DNA of 64,000 nucleotides from Methylobacterium sp. Leaf104 (GCF_001422885.1 NZ_LMMZ01000034.1:189055-253054), one strand, 5' to 3'; positions 31,893-41,617 are shown, counted from the first letter of the stretch. Notes: a model not told the origin generated them from the sequence alone. A program made the numbers and translations.

Positions 31893-33011
31893 TCAGGCCG
31901 AGACCGGCACGCGAAGCTTTGCGTAGGTGGCGCGGTAGCTGCGCGGACCGATCAGCGGCAGCAGCAGGTTTCGCGCCCAGTCCGGCATCGTCGCCGTGCG
32001 CGACAGGCGATCGGTCATGGCCTGGATATGGCCGACCCGGGGCCGGCGCAGGGCCTCGTAGGCCGGGCCGATGCCGTCCCGGTCCCCTCCCCCCGCCAGC
32101 AGGCCGGCCAGCACCAGCGCATCTTCGAGGGCCAAGGCCGCGCCCTGGGCCCAGACCGGCGCGGTGGCATGGGCGGCGTCGCCCATCAGGAGGACGCGAC
32201 CCTCGGTCCAGTGAGCGACCCGAACTTCCTCGAGCGGAGAGTGGTGGATCGCGTCGGGACGCAACAGGATCCGGTCCAGGGTGTCCTGGACGGGCTGGGG
32301 AAACCGATCGAACACCCGGCGCACCGCCGCGAGATCGCGGCCGGCGGCGCCTGCCCCACCGACCGAGGCCCAGCCGTACACCTCGTCGCGGTCCACGGGA
32401 ATGAGCAGGAAGAGACCGCCGGCGCCGGCCCAGAGCGTCCAGGCGTCGAGCCCCGGATTCCGTGCCATGAAGCGCCAGCTCGCCTGACCCAGGAGCGCTG
32501 GGCTGGGTGCCGCCTCCCCGAACACGGATCGCCTGACCGCCGAGTGCACGCCGTCGGCGCCGACGAGCCAGCCGCCCCGCTCGACCGCCCCATCGGCGAG
32601 CTCCACGCTCACGTCCCCGGCACTCTGGCGGATGGCGGCGACCGCACGCCCCCGCCGCACGGCGTCCGCGGGCAGTCCGTCCGCCAGGAGGCGCAGGAGA
32701 TCGCCGCGGCGCACGCAGCGCGGATGCGCTCGCGCGCCCCAGAACGCTCCCTCGTCGACGGCGAACAGCAGACGGCCGCGTTCCGTGCGGTACTCCCGGC
32801 GCCGGATGGGCGATCCGACCTGCCCGAGCGCGTCGGCCAGACCGAGCTGCGCCAGGGCCTGCACCGCATTGCCCGGCAGGTTGATGGCGAGGCCGGCTTC
32901 TGCGACGTCCGCCCGCCGCTCCAGGACCAGCCCAGGCATCCCGCGGCGGTGTAGCGCCCGCGCCATCGCCAGCCCGGCGATGAGAACCCGGTTCGTCGCG
33001 TCATCCGCCAT
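31893..33011 (-). CDS. FAD-dependent monooxygenase (PHBH-like) lacking the GxGxxG motif
   Basis: A 372-residue aromatic-hydroxylase-type flavoprotein. The DG motif (VGADGVHSAVRR) and GD motif (VLLMGDAAHATAPVWAQGAA, in parts LLMGDAAHA and TAPVWAQG) that hold FAD and NADPH are intact, as is LVLERR at the end of the second strand. The first strand, however, reads VLIAGLAMARALHRRG (from residue 9): the usual GxGxxG loop is missing, with about five residues lost from a VLIAGAGIAGLAMA-type sequence. The frame is preserved, so the protein is full length but probably binds FAD poorly. Other substrates or a relic are possible. ATG 33011 is favoured; 33050 is an upstream alternative. Confidence 0.85.
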   Translation of the reverse strand: MADDATNRVLIAGLAMARALHRRGMPGLVLERRADVAEAGLAINLPGNAVQALAQLGLADALGQVGSPIRRREYRTERGRLLFAVDEGAFWGARAHPRCVRRGDLLRLLADGLPADAVRRGRAVAAIRQSAGDVSVELADGAVERGGWLVGADGVHSAVRRSVFGEAAPSPALLGQASWRFMARNPGLDAWTLWAGAGGLFLLIPVDRDEVYGWASVGGAGAAGRDLAAVRRVFDRFPQPVQDTLDRILLRPDAIHHSPLEEVRVAHWTEGRVLLMGDAAHATAPVWAQGAALALEDALVLAGLLAGGGDRDGIGPAYEALRRPRVGHIQAMTDRLSRTATMPDWARNLLLPLIGPRSYRATYAKLRVPVSA

Positions 33012-33312
33012 GATGTCTCCCGAGAAATGTCGGCCGCCGTCCTGGATCACATCGACGGTGCCGGTGCCGGGACCGCGTCACGGTCGGCTCGGTCACAATG
33101 TTGCTGAGGGCGGGGAACCGGATGCGGTGGCGGACCTTCCTAGAGCGCGGCCGTCTTCGGCCCGGCGCTTGCTACGACCCGAGGCGTGCGGCGCCGGGTG
33201 CGGGGCGCTCCGCGCGCGCGTCTCGGCTTCATGGTGAACGAAAGTGGGTTCCATCCCGGGCATTTCTACGTAGGACTTACGCGGAAGCTCGTCGAGCGGT
33301 GAGGGAAGCGGG
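33012..33312. other. Intergenic region without recognised features
   Basis: About 300 bases between the divergent monooxygenase and small basic protein genes. Only chance frames rich in Arg and Ala were seen. It must carry both promoters; no clear -35/-10 pair or operator was recognised. Confidence 0.4.
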
Positions 33313-33501
33313 ATGCGGTTGATCGACGACGTGGATGCGACGGGCGCCCGGCGAATCCGGCGAAACGCCTACATCTGGTACCGCTTCACCATCCTGGCGG
33401 TGCGCGAGATCCTGACCCGGCGCGACACGGTGCACGAGCGCCCCCGACCTCAGCCGCGCCGCCTGTCCTGGTCGAGCGGTCCCAAGGCCCGAGAGTCCTG
33501 A
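33313..33501 (+). CDS. Small basic hypothetical protein
   Basis: A 62-residue protein: MRLIDDVDATGARRIRRNAY, then IWYRFTILAVREILTRRDTV and a basic Pro/Arg tail. GAGGGAAGCGGG precedes the ATG. The middle part has a helical, partly hydrophobic pattern, and the whole is strongly positive. It is convergent with ribB, whose stop lies about 100 bases beyond. Not recognised. Confidence 0.48.
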   Translation: MRLIDDVDATGARRIRRNAYIWYRFTILAVREILTRRDTVHERPRPQPRRLSWSSGPKARES

Positions 33502-33598
33502 GGATCCCGAGGCCTGAGCGGCCGGGAGGCTTCGAACCTCGCCGGCCGTCCGACGCCGCGCATCGGGCGCCGCCGTCGCCCCGGCATCGAGCGGCGCC

Positions 33599-34675
33599 TC
33601 AGCCTTCGAGCCGCTCGTCGCCGAGAAACTCGATGCCGAAGCCGGACAGGCCGACATAGGCCCGCGAGGACGTCGCGAGGTTGCGGATCGACGAGATCCC
33701 GAGGTCGCGCAGAATCTGCGCCCCGAGGCCGACCTCGCGCCACTGCGCGACGCGCTGGGCTTCCGAGCCCTCCTCGGCGATGGGATTGAGCGGCACCCCG
33801 GCCGTGCCGTCGCGCAGGTAGACCAGGACGCCGCGGCCTTCCTGCGCGAACCGCCGCATCACCGCCTCGATCTGGCGCCCCCCCTCGATCACGTCGGCCA
33901 CCACGTTGGAGCGGTGCAGGCGCACCAGCACGTTCGTGCCGTCGCCGATGCGGCCGTGGACGAAGGCGAATTGCTGCACGGTCTCGAAGGGCGTGGTGTA
34001 GGCGTAGCCCGTCATCTCGCCGAACTCGGTCTTGACCGGGAAGCTGGAGACCCGCTCGACCAGGGTCTCGCGCGCCTGCCGGTAGGCGATGAGGTCCGCC
34101 ACCGAGACGCGCTTCAGGTCGTGCTTCTCGGAGAAGGCCGTGATCTGCGGCCCCTTCATCACGGTGCCGTCGTCGTTGGCGAGCTCGCAGATCACGCCCA
34201 CCGGCGGCAGGCCCGCGAGCTTGCACAGGTCGACCGCCGCCTCGGTGTGGCCGGAGCGCATGAGCACGCCGCCGTCCTTGGCGATGAGCGGGAAGACGTG
34301 CCCGGGGCGGACGAAGTCGTCCTCGCCCATGTTGCCGTTGGCCAGAGCCCGGACCGTGTTGCAGCGCTGCTCGGCCGAGATCCCGGTGGTGAGCCCGTGC
34401 TTGACGTCCACCGTCACCGTGAAGGCGGTGCCCAAAGGCGCGTCGTTCGAGGCCACCATCGGGTCGAGGCGCAGGCGCCGGGCCTCGGCCCGGGTCAGGG
34501 GCGCGCAGACGATGCCGCAGGTGTTGCGGATGATGAAGGCCATCTTCTCCGGCGTGCAGAGAGAGGCCGCGACGACGAGGTCGCCCTCGTTCTCGCGGTC
34601 GTCGTCATCGGTGACGACGACGATCTCGCCGCGGGCATAGGCCTCGATGGCTTGCGTGACGTGGGTGTGGGGCAC
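33599..34675 (-). CDS. ribB: 3,4-dihydroxy-2-butanone-4-phosphate synthase with degenerate GTP cyclohydrolase II half
   Basis: A 358-residue protein of riboflavin synthesis. Residues 1-205 are a complete RibB domain converting ribulose 5-phosphate to the four-carbon unit: DDDDRENEGDLV, the metal His in RSGHTEAAVDL, and GVICELANDDGTVMKGP. Residues 210-358 have the RibA (GTP cyclohydrolase II) fold, but the zinc Cys cluster is missing: where RibA has HSECLTGDVF and RCDCG this one has LHRSNVVADVIEGG, and the Arg/Asp motifs are changed. The second half is therefore probably structural or regulatory, as in many alphaproteobacteria. It follows aroC on the same strand by 51 bases; there is no room for an FMN riboswitch. 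Confidence 0.95.
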   Translation of the reverse strand: MPHTHVTQAIEAYARGEIVVVTDDDDRENEGDLVVAASLCTPEKMAFIIRNTCGIVCAPLTRAEARRLRLDPMVASNDAPLGTAFTVTVDVKHGLTTGISAEQRCNTVRALANGNMGEDDFVRPGHVFPLIAKDGGVLMRSGHTEAAVDLCKLAGLPPVGVICELANDDGTVMKGPQITAFSEKHDLKRVSVADLIAYRQARETLVERVSSFPVKTEFGEMTGYAYTTPFETVQQFAFVHGRIGDGTNVLVRLHRSNVVADVIEGGRQIEAVMRRFAQEGRGVLVYLRDGTAGVPLNPIAEEGSEAQRVAQWREVGLGAQILRDLGISSIRNLATSSRAYVGLSGFGIEFLGDERLEG

Positions 34676-34726
34676 GGGCTGTCTCTTGGCGTTTCGCGGA
34701 TCGGACGATGGCGGGCGCGGGCGGGG

Positions 34727-35830
34727 TCAGGCCCGCGCGCCGACCTGTCCCCGATGGCGCAGATAGTGATCGGCGAGGACGCACGCCATCATGGCCTCGG
34801 CCACCGGCACGGCGCGGATGCCGACGCAGGGGTCGTGGCGGCCCTTGGTGACGAGGTCGACGTCGCGGTTGTCCCGGGTCACGCTCATGCGTGGCGTGAG
34901 GATCGAGGAGGTCGGCTTCACGGCGAAGCGGCAGACCACCGGCTGGCCGGTGGAGATGCCGCCGAGAACGCCGCCCGCATGATTGGCGAGGAAGGTGGGG
35001 GCGCCGGCATTGCCCGAGCGCATCTCGTCGGCGTTCTCCTCGCCCCGGAGGGCGGCGGAGGCGAAGCCGTCGCCGATCTCGACGCCCTTCACGGCGTTGA
35101 TCGACATCATCGCGGCGGCGAGGTCCGCATCGAGCTTGCCGTAGATCGGCGCGCCGAGGCCGGGAGGCACTCCTTCGGCCACGACCTCGATCACCGCGCC
35201 CACCGAGGAGCCGTCCTTGCGGATGCCGTCGAGGTAGTCCTCGTAGAAGCGCGCCGTCTCGGGGTCCGGGCAGAAGAACGGGTTGGCGTTCACCGCCTCC
35301 CAATCCCAGCGGGAGCGGTCGATGGCGTGCGGACCCATCTGGACCAGGGCGGCGCGGATGACCAGACCGGCCGGCAGGACCTTGCGTGCGACGGCGCCGG
35401 CCGCCACCCGCGCGGCGGTCTCGCGGGCCGAGGAGCGACCGCCGCCGCGGTAGTCCCGGATGCCGTACTTGGCGTCGTAGGCGTAGTCGGCGTGTCCCGG
35501 CCGGTAGCTGTCGCGGATCTCGGAATAATCCTTCGAGCGCTGGTCGGTGTTCTCGATCTCCAGGGCGATCGGGGTGCCGGTGGTCAGCTGGACGCCGCCG
35601 GTGCGGTCGTCGGCGAAGACGCCCGAGAGGATGCGGACCTGGTCGGGCTCGCGCCGCTGGGTGGTGAAGCGCGACTGGCCCGGCTTGCGCCGGTCGAGCT
35701 CCGCCTGGATGTCCTCGGCCGAGAGGGGCAGGCCGGGCGGGCAGCCGTCGACGACGCAGCCGAGGGCGACCCCGTGGCTCTCGCCGAAGGTGGTGACGCG
35801 AAACAGGTGTCCGAACGTATTGTGCGACAT
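34727..35830 (-). CDS. aroC: Chorismate synthase AroC
   Basis: A 367-residue FMNH2-dependent enzyme making chorismate from EPSP, the last common step of aromatic synthesis. Family signatures: [19 protein letters not shown] at the start, [31 protein letters not shown] (as [10 protein letters not shown] and REPD), [32 protein letters not shown], and [20 protein letters not shown] near the end. Length is typical. It is upstream of ribB, and the two could be co-transcribed. Confidence 0.98.
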   Translation of the reverse strand: MSHNTFGHLFRVTTFGESHGVALGCVVDGCPPGLPLSAEDIQAELDRRKPGQSRFTTQRREPDQVRILSGVFADDRTGGVQLTTGTPIALEIENTDQRSKDYSEIRDSYRPGHADYAYDAKYGIRDYRGGGRSSARETAARVAAGAVARKVLPAGLVIRAALVQMGPHAIDRSRWDWEAVNANPFFCPDPETARFYEDYLDGIRKDGSSVGAVIEVVAEGVPPGLGAPIYGKLDADLAAAMMSINAVKGVEIGDGFASAALRGEENADEMRSGNAGAPTFLANHAGGVLGGISTGQPVVCRFAVKPTSSILTPRMSVTRDNRDVDLVTKGRHDPCVGIRAVPVAEAMMACVLADHYLRHRGQVGARA

Positions 35831-35924
35831 GGCGCCCCCGCTCTAGCGCGGGTTTGGTCCGAGGGCCAGCGGGCGGCCATGCACCGGTCCGGGAGCGACC
35901 GTGCGCCAGGACACGCGCCGCGCC

Positions 35925-37064
35925 TCAGGCGTCGGGCCGCGCCAGCACGCCGCCCGTCGTCGGCTCGCGCACGCCGGTGGTCGACGGGAAGGTGATCGGC
36001 AGGCCCTTGAGCGAGCGCACCGCGAGATGCGCGAAGGCCTGGGCCTCCAGGTAGGCCGAGGACCAGCCGATGGCATCCGCCGTCGTGATCTCGGCGCGCA
36101 GGTGGTAGTTCAGCAGCCGCACGAGCTCGCCGTTGCGAGCGCCGCCGCCGGCCACGATCCAGCGCGCCGGGATCTCCGGGGCGTGGTCGAGGGCACGGGC
36201 CACCGCCCGGGCGGTGAAGGCGGTCAGCGTCGCCGCGCCGTCCTCGGTGGAGAGCTGGCCGGCGAGCTTGTGGGAGAACCAGTTCCGGTCCAGCGATTTC
36301 GGCGGGCGCCGGGCGAAGAACGGGTGGATCAGCAGCCAGGCGAGCAGCGGCTCGTCGGGGCGCCCGCGGGCGGCGGTGCGGCCGCCGTCGTCGAGGGGGC
36401 GTCCGGTGCGCTCGCGCATCCAGTCGTCGATCAGCGCGTTGCCGGGTCCCGTGTCGAAGGCGATGACGTCGCCGTTCGAGGACAGGATGGTGGCGTTGGC
36501 GACGCCGCCGATGTTGAGGATGCCGAGCGCGCCCTCGAAGCCGGAGGCGCGGGCCAGCGCCTGGTGGAACACCGGCACCAGGGGCGCCCCCTGCCCGCCC
36601 GCCACCACGTCGGCGTGGCGCAGGTCCGACACCACCGCGATCCCGAGGCGCCGGCTCAGGGCCGCGCCGTCGCCGATCTGCACGCTCATGCGCTGGTCCG
36701 GCCGGTGCACCACGGTCTGGCCGTGGAAGCCGATCACGTCGATATCGGACGGCGCGAGGCCGTTGGCGGCGAGAAAGCTCTCCACCGCCTCGGCATGGGC
36801 GGCGGTGACGAAGGCCTCGGCCTCGGCGAGGCAGCCCGGCCGGTCCTCGCGGGCGGTGACCCCTTCCGAATCCACCAGCGCCTGGCGCAGCAGGGCCCGG
36901 TCCTCCTCGGTGTAGCCGCGGTAGCCCGTCGGCCCCAGGGGTTCAAGGTAGCCGTTGTGGCTCTGGACCACGCGCACCGTCTCGCCGTCGGTCTCGATCA
37001 GGGCGACGTCGACGCCGTCGAGGGAGGTGCCGCTCATCAATCCGATCGCGCGCATCATCGTCAT
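35925..37064 (-). CDS. anmK: Anhydro-N-acetylmuramic acid kinase AnmK
   Basis: A 379-residue ASKHA-fold kinase that phosphorylates and opens 1,6-anhydro-MurNAc for cell-wall recycling. Signatures: [20 protein letters not shown] (ATP-binding and catalytic Asp), [43 protein letters not shown] and [20 protein letters not shown] 4-5 nt upstream supports the first ATG. It is divergent from tyrS, a common arrangement in Rhizobiales. Confidence 0.97.
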   Translation of the reverse strand: MTMMRAIGLMSGTSLDGVDVALIETDGETVRVVQSHNGYLEPLGPTGYRGYTEEDRALLRQALVDSEGVTAREDRPGCLAEAEAFVTAAHAEAVESFLAANGLAPSDIDVIGFHGQTVVHRPDQRMSVQIGDGAALSRRLGIAVVSDLRHADVVAGGQGAPLVPVFHQALARASGFEGALGILNIGGVANATILSSNGDVIAFDTGPGNALIDDWMRERTGRPLDDGGRTAARGRPDEPLLAWLLIHPFFARRPPKSLDRNWFSHKLAGQLSTEDGAATLTAFTARAVARALDHAPEIPARWIVAGGGARNGELVRLLNYHLRAEITTADAIGWSSAYLEAQAFAHLAVRSLKGLPITFPSTTGVREPTTGGVLARPDA

Positions 37065-37199
37065 GGTGCCCTCCCCGGGCCTCGATGCCCGTGCCTTCCG
37101 TCCGCAGCCCTGCTAAGAGCCGGCCAAACATCCCGTGCGGTGCTATCACGCGGCCTTCGGCCCTGTCCCGCGCCGCGATCCAGCAGACCGGAACCTCGC

Positions 37200-38504
37200 A
37201 TGTCCCCCGACGCCACCCAGGTTGCCCCCGCCAAGCCCGTCGACGCCTTCGTGCCACGATCCGACTTCCTGAAGGTGCTGACCGAGCGCGGCTACATCCA
37301 CCAGGGCTCGGACCTCGCCGGCATCGACGCGGCCGCGCGGGAGGGCCGGCTGACGGCCTATGTCGGGTACGATTGCACGGCTGCCTCCCTGCATGTCGGC
37401 CACCTCCTGTCGATCATGATGCTGCACTGGCTGCAGGCCACCGGCGGCACGCCGATCACCCTGATGGGCGGCGGCACCACCCGCGTGGGCGACCCGTCGG
37501 GCCGCGACGAGAGCCGCAAGATCCTCACCCTCGAGCAGATCGAGGAGAACAAGGCCGGCATCCAGAAGACGTTCGCGCGCTTCCTCACGTTCGAGGGCGG
37601 CGGCAACGCCGCGACCATGGTCGACAACGCCGAGTGGCTGACGAAGCTGAACTACATCGAGATGCTGCGCGACATCGGGCGCCACTTCTCGGTCAACCGC
37701 ATGATGTCGATGGACAGCGTGCGCATGCGCCTGGAGCGCGACCAGGAGCTTTCGTTCCTGGAATTCAACTACATGATCCTCCAGTCCTACGACTTCGTGG
37801 AGCTGAACCGGCGCTATGCTTGCGTGCTGCAGATGGGCGGCTCGGACCAGTGGGGCAACATCGTCAACGGCATCGATCTCGGCCGCCGCATGGGCACGCC
37901 GCAGCTCTACGGCCTGACCTGCCCGCTCCTCACCACCGCCTCGGGCGCCAAGATGGGCAAGACCGCCGCCGGTGCGGTCTGGCTCGATGCCGGCATGCTG
38001 AGCCCGTACGATTACTGGCAGTTCTGGCGCAACACCGAGGACGCCGATGTCGGCCGCTTCCTCAAGCTGTTCACCCTGCTGCCGATGGACGAGATCGCGC
38101 GTCTCGAAAGCCTGCCGGGCGCCGGCATCAACGAGGCCAAGAAGGTGCTGGCGACCGAAGCCACCGCCCTGATGCATGGCCGCGAGGTGGCGGATGCCGC
38201 CGCCGAGACCGCCCGGAAGACCTTCGTCGAGGGAACGGTGGCCCAGGACCTGCCGAGCATCAACGTCTCGCCCGACCTGCTGGAGGCCGGCCTCGGCGTG
38301 CTCTCGGCCTTCGGACCGGACTTCGCCAAGCTGCTGCCCTCCACCAGCGAGGGACGCCGCCAGATCAAGAGCGGCGGCCTGCGCGTCAACGACGTGCCGG
38401 TGACGGACGAGCGCGCGGTGCTGCGGACCGGGGACCTCACCGCGGATGGCGTGATCAAGCTCTCGTTCGGCCGCAAGAAGCACGTGCTCGTCCGGGTCGG
38501 CTGA
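37200..38504 (+). CDS. tyrS: Tyrosyl-tRNA synthetase
   Basis: A 434-residue class Ic synthetase. The HIGH motif is HVGH in [14 protein letters not shown] and the KMSKS loop is KMGKT in [11 protein letters not shown]. The tyrosine pocket has YVGYDCTA and [11 protein letters not shown]. The C-terminal S4 RNA-binding domain runs from about residue 360 ([17 protein letters not shown]). The ATG at 37200 gives the family start ([13 protein letters not shown]). An open frame to 35901 upstream is an artefact of GC content. Confidence 0.98.
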   Translation: MSPDATQVAPAKPVDAFVPRSDFLKVLTERGYIHQGSDLAGIDAAAREGRLTAYVGYDCTAASLHVGHLLSIMMLHWLQATGGTPITLMGGGTTRVGDPSGRDESRKILTLEQIEENKAGIQKTFARFLTFEGGGNAATMVDNAEWLTKLNYIEMLRDIGRHFSVNRMMSMDSVRMRLERDQELSFLEFNYMILQSYDFVELNRRYACVLQMGGSDQWGNIVNGIDLGRRMGTPQLYGLTCPLLTTASGAKMGKTAAGAVWLDAGMLSPYDYWQFWRNTEDADVGRFLKLFTLLPMDEIARLESLPGAGINEAKKVLATEATALMHGREVADAAAETARKTFVEGTVAQDLPSINVSPDLLEAGLGVLSAFGPDFAKLLPSTSEGRRQIKSGGLRVNDVPVTDERAVLRTGDLTADGVIKLSFGRKKHVLVRVG

Positions 38505-38528
38505 GCCGGGCGCGAGGCGCCGGCGGCC

Positions 38529-39434
38529 TCAAGCCGCGCGCCGCTGCCGGCCGACGAAATCGACGAAGGCCCGGAGCGGCGCCGGAAGGTAGCGCCGCCC
38601 GGGATAGTACAGGAACGGCCCGGAGAAGCGGGGCCACCAGGGTTCGAGCACGGCCTCCAGCGCGCCGCTGTCGAGATGCGGCCGGAGCCAGTCCTCGAAC
38701 AGGGTGAGGATGCCGATTCCGGCGACGGCCGCCTCGACCGCGAGGTCGGTGGCGGCGCCAACGCGCACGATCAGGGGCCCCGACGGGTCGACCCGGACGG
38801 TCTCGCCGTCGCGCTCGAATTCCCAGGCCGTCATCGCGCCGCTGGCGAAGCGGCCACCGATGCAGGCGTGGTCGAGAAGATCACGCGGATGCTCCGGGCG
38901 TCCCCGCCGGTCGAGATAGGCGGGCGCGGCGACCGTGGCGAAGCGCTGCTCGCGCGGGCCGATCGGCACCGCGACCATGTCCTGCTCCAGCCGCTCGTCG
39001 TAGCGGATGCCGGCATCGCAGCCCGCCGCCAGCACGTCGACGAAGCTGTCATCGGCGACCACCTCCAGGCGGATATCCGGATAGGCCGCCAGGAAGGGCG
39101 GCACGATCCGGGGCAGGACGAGCCGGGCCGCGCTCACCGGCACGTTGAGCCTGAGGGTTCCGGCCGGACGATCGCGGAACCCGTTGACGACGTCGACGGC
39201 CGCCGCGACCTCGCCGAGGGCCGGCTTCAGGCGCTCCAGCAGGCGCAGCCCGGCCTCCGTCGGGACGGTGCTGCGCGTCGTGCGGTTGAGGAGCCGGACG
39301 CCGAGGCGGCTCTCCAGCCGGCGCACCGCCTCGCTCAGTCCGGAGGCGCTCGAACCGCTGGCACGGGCACCGTCGCGAAAACCGCCGGCCTCCGCCACGG
39401 CGACGAAGGCCACGAGGTCGCTGAGATCCGTCAT
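38529..39434 (-). CDS. LysR-family transcriptional regulator
   Basis: A 301-residue regulator with an N-terminal winged helix (residues 1-60: LVAFVAVAEAGGFRDGARAS, SSASGLSEAVRRLESRLGVR, LLNRTTRSTVPTEAG) and a two-lobe effector domain (RPAGTLRLNVP, DIRLEVVADDSFVDVLAAGC). The sequence belongs to the large DmlR/PgrR-like group. It is divergent from the PdxI-like reductase gene, and the intergenic region has a 15-base inverted repeat (39450-39464), the classic LysR control layout. The effector is unknown; a vitamin B6 compound or another aldehyde would fit the neighbour. Confidence 0.93.
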   Translation of the reverse strand: MTDLSDLVAFVAVAEAGGFRDGARASGSSASGLSEAVRRLESRLGVRLLNRTTRSTVPTEAGLRLLERLKPALGEVAAAVDVVNGFRDRPAGTLRLNVPVSAARLVLPRIVPPFLAAYPDIRLEVVADDSFVDVLAAGCDAGIRYDERLEQDMVAVPIGPREQRFATVAAPAYLDRRGRPEHPRDLLDHACIGGRFASGAMTAWEFERDGETVRVDPSGPLIVRVGAATDLAVEAAVAGIGILTLFEDWLRPHLDSGALEAVLEPWWPRFSGPFLYYPGRRYLPAPLRAFVDFVGRQRRAA

Positions 39435-39449
39435 CGCTGTTCGCCCGTT

Positions 39450-39464
39450 CGCACGACCCGTGCG
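39450..39464. promoter_or_regulatory. Putative LysR-type operator
   Basis: CGCACGACCCGTGCG has CGCAC and GTGCG as inverted 5-base half-sites around 5 bases. It lies in the 97-base gap between the divergent LysR and PdxI-like genes, 16 bases upstream of the regulator ATG and 67 bases upstream of the reductase. The half-site sequence is GC-rich, so chance is not excluded. Confidence 0.45.
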
Positions 39465-39531
39465 GACTGTACCGGATTATCGCGGCCCGTCGCTGGGCCT
39501 AGCTGTGCGTGACCCATTCCGGAGAACCCCG

Positions 39532-40404
39532 ATGAAGAACCTCGACCAAGCCGGCACATACAAGCTGGGCGACCGCACGGTGAACCGGCTCGGCTACGGC
39601 GCCATGCAACTCGCCGGGCCGCACGTCTTCGGACCGCCCGAGGATCGCGCCCGGGCGGTCGCAATCCTGCGCGCGGCGGTCGCCGGCGGCGTCAACCACA
39701 TCGACACCAGCGACTTCTACGGCCCGCACGTCACGAACCAGATCATCCGCGAGGCGCTGCACCCCTATCCGGACGACCTCGTCATCGTCACCAAGATCGG
39801 CGCGCGCCGCGGCCCGGACGCCTCCTGGAACCCGGCCTTCTCGGCCGCGGCGCTGACGGAGGCGGTCCACGACAACCTGCGGAACCTCGGTGTGGAGGCC
39901 CTCGAAATCGTCAACCTGCGCATCATGCTCGACGTGCACGGCCCCGCCGAGGGCTCCATCGCGGAGCCCCTGAAGGTCCTGGCCGACCTCCGGCGCCAAG
40001 GGCTCGTCCGCCAGATCGGACTCAGCAACGTGACCCCGCGGCAGGTCGCCGAGGGACGCGCGATCGTGCCGATCGCCTGCGTGCAGAACGCCTACAACCT
40101 CGCCCACCGGGCCGACGACGCCCTGGTCGACGACCTCGCCGCGGCCGGCATCGCCTACGTGCCGTTCTTTCCGCTCGGCGGTTTCAGCCCGCTGCAATCG
40201 ACGACGCTGTCGGAGGTGGCCGCGCGCCTCGGCGCGACGCCGATGCAGGTCGCGCTCGCCTGGCTCCTCGCCCGGTCGCCCAACATCCTTCTGATCCCCG
40301 GCACGTCCTCGCCCGAGCACCTGCGCGAGAACTTGGCCGCCGCCGGCCTGACGCTGCCCGAGGACGCCCGCGCCGACCTCGACGGGATCGCGGGCGCGGG
40401 CTGA
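39532..40404 (+). CDS. pdxI: Aldo/keto reductase, PdxI-like (pyridoxal reductase)
   Basis: A 290-residue TIM-barrel NADPH-dependent reductase very like E. coli PdxI (YdbC), which reduces pyridoxal to pyridoxine: NRLGYGAMQLAGPHVFGPP, NHIDTSDFYGPHVTNQIIRE, VIVTKIGARRG, DASWNPAFS, VNLRIML and VPFFPLGGFSPLQS all match. The catalytic Asp, Tyr and Lys lie in DTSDFYG and VTKIG; the usual His position is changed to the VNLRIM pattern seen in PdxI. GGAGAACC is the ribosome binding site. Controlled, by position, by the divergent LysR protein. Confidence 0.92.
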   Translation: MKNLDQAGTYKLGDRTVNRLGYGAMQLAGPHVFGPPEDRARAVAILRAAVAGGVNHIDTSDFYGPHVTNQIIREALHPYPDDLVIVTKIGARRGPDASWNPAFSAAALTEAVHDNLRNLGVEALEIVNLRIMLDVHGPAEGSIAEPLKVLADLRRQGLVRQIGLSNVTPRQVAEGRAIVPIACVQNAYNLAHRADDALVDDLAAAGIAYVPFFPLGGFSPLQSTTLSEVAARLGATPMQVALAWLLARSPNILLIPGTSSPEHLRENLAAAGLTLPEDARADLDGIAGAG

Positions 40405-40411
40405 GACGCGT

Positions 40412-41617
40412 TCAGGCGCACCGGATCCGCGGGCCGTCGGAACTGGCCGGCTCCCCGCCGAACGTCTCACCCGCGACGCGGTTGCGCCCGGCGTGCTTGG
40501 CCCGGTAGAGCGCGGCATCGGCCGCCTGGAGCAGGGCGTCCAGCGTCCGTGCACGGATCGGCCCGGCGGCAAAGCCGATGCTCACCGTCATGGCCGGTCG
40601 CTCCGGCGTGGAGGGATCGGTCTCGACCGTCCGCCGCATCGTTTCGCCGAGACGGGTGCCGTCCGCCTCGTTGCCGCCCGGGATCAGGCAGACGAACTCC
40701 TCGCCTCCGAAACGGGCGAGCACCGGACCGCGCCCGTCGCCGGTGGGCTCGCCGGCCGTCGCCCGCCGCAACAGGGTGGCGAAGCGGACCAGGGCCGCAT
40801 CGCCGGCGGCATGGCCCTCCAGGTCGTTGATCCGCTTGAAATGGTCAATGTCGAGCATCAGCACGGCCATCTCACGATGCGGTGCGGTCAGGCGTCCCGC
40901 CAGATCGAAGAACGCGCGCCGGTTGAGGAGGCCGGTCAGTCCGTCGAGAGTCGCCACCCGGCGCTGGCGCTCCGCCTCGTTGCCGAGTTCCAGGGTGACC
41001 ACCGCGAGGATCAGGACGGTGTAGATGACCAGGTAGAGCATCAGCCAGAGCGCGGCCCGGGTCTGCGCCTGGTTCAACGGGACGACGATGTCGCGCTGCA
41101 GGGCCGAGTCGACGGCGAGAGTCAGGGAGGCGCCCGAGAGCAGCCAGAGCAGGGCGGCGGCCAGCACCCGATTCATCGCCGGCCGCGCCTGCTCGGGCCG
41201 CAGCATCTCCACCGACATGGCGAGGCAGTAGGTCGTGAAGCCGAGGGTGGCGACGACGTTGCGCAGTTGCTCCGCCGCGAAGAGGGGCGGCACGAGGCAG
41301 GCCGCCGACCAGACCGCCGACGCGGCCCAGACCACGCTCAGCCGATGCGACCGGTGATGCACTAGGCGGATCGCCGCCCACAGGAAGGCGAAGGTCTGGA
41401 TGAAGCAGACCTGGGCGAGCCAGATCGCCACCCAGTCGGGCGCCGCCTGGCGCAGCATGTAGAGCAGGCACCCGATCGTCGCGCTGGTGGCCGAGGCGGC
41501 GACCCAGAGATGGATCCGGACGGAGCGGCAGCTGAGCCAGAGCGCCCAGGCATAGAGGGCGATGCCGACGTCGAGCGCCATCGCGGCGAGGAGCAGGGTG
41601 GCGATGTCGAGGGTCAA
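40412..41617 (-). CDS. Membrane-anchored diguanylate cyclase (GGDEF)
   Basis: About 400 residues. The first 230 carry six or so membrane helices (LLLAAMALDVGIALYAWALW, VCFIQTFAFLWAAIR, SAVWSAACLVPPLF, LAAALLWLLSG, ALWLMLYLVIYTVLILAVV), with no named sensor domain recognised. The GGDEF domain follows (DGLTGLLNRRAFF, LDIDHFKRINDLEGH, ARFGGEEFVCLIP), with an active-site GGEEF and the metal Asp in LDIDHFK. No RxxD inhibitory site lies five residues before GGEEF. It should make cyclic di-GMP, which controls motility and biofilm. TTG 41617 has ACGGAA upstream; an in-frame TTG at 41668 would add 17 residues. Confidence 0.9.
   Translation of the reverse strand: MTLDIATLLLAAMALDVGIALYAWALWLSCRSVRIHLWVAASATSATIGCLLYMLRQAAPDWVAIWLAQVCFIQTFAFLWAAIRLVHHRSHRLSVVWAASAVWSAACLVPPLFAAEQLRNVVATLGFTTYCLAMSVEMLRPEQARPAMNRVLAAALLWLLSGASLTLAVDSALQRDIVVPLNQAQTRAALWLMLYLVIYTVLILAVVTLELGNEAERQRRVATLDGLTGLLNRRAFFDLAGRLTAPHREMAVLMLDIDHFKRINDLEGHAAGDAALVRFATLLRRATAGEPTGDGRGPVLARFGGEEFVCLIPGGNEADGTRLGETMRRTVETDPSTPERPAMTVSIGFAAGPIRARTLDALLQAADAALYRAKHAGRNRVAGETFGGEPASSDGPRIRCA

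Noticed and set aside
33599-34675. Bifunctional RibBA
   Set aside because: The cyclohydrolase half lacks the zinc Cys residues, so only RibB activity is claimed.
34676-34726. FMN riboswitch before ribB
   Set aside because: Only 51 bases separate aroC and ribB, too short for the aptamer.
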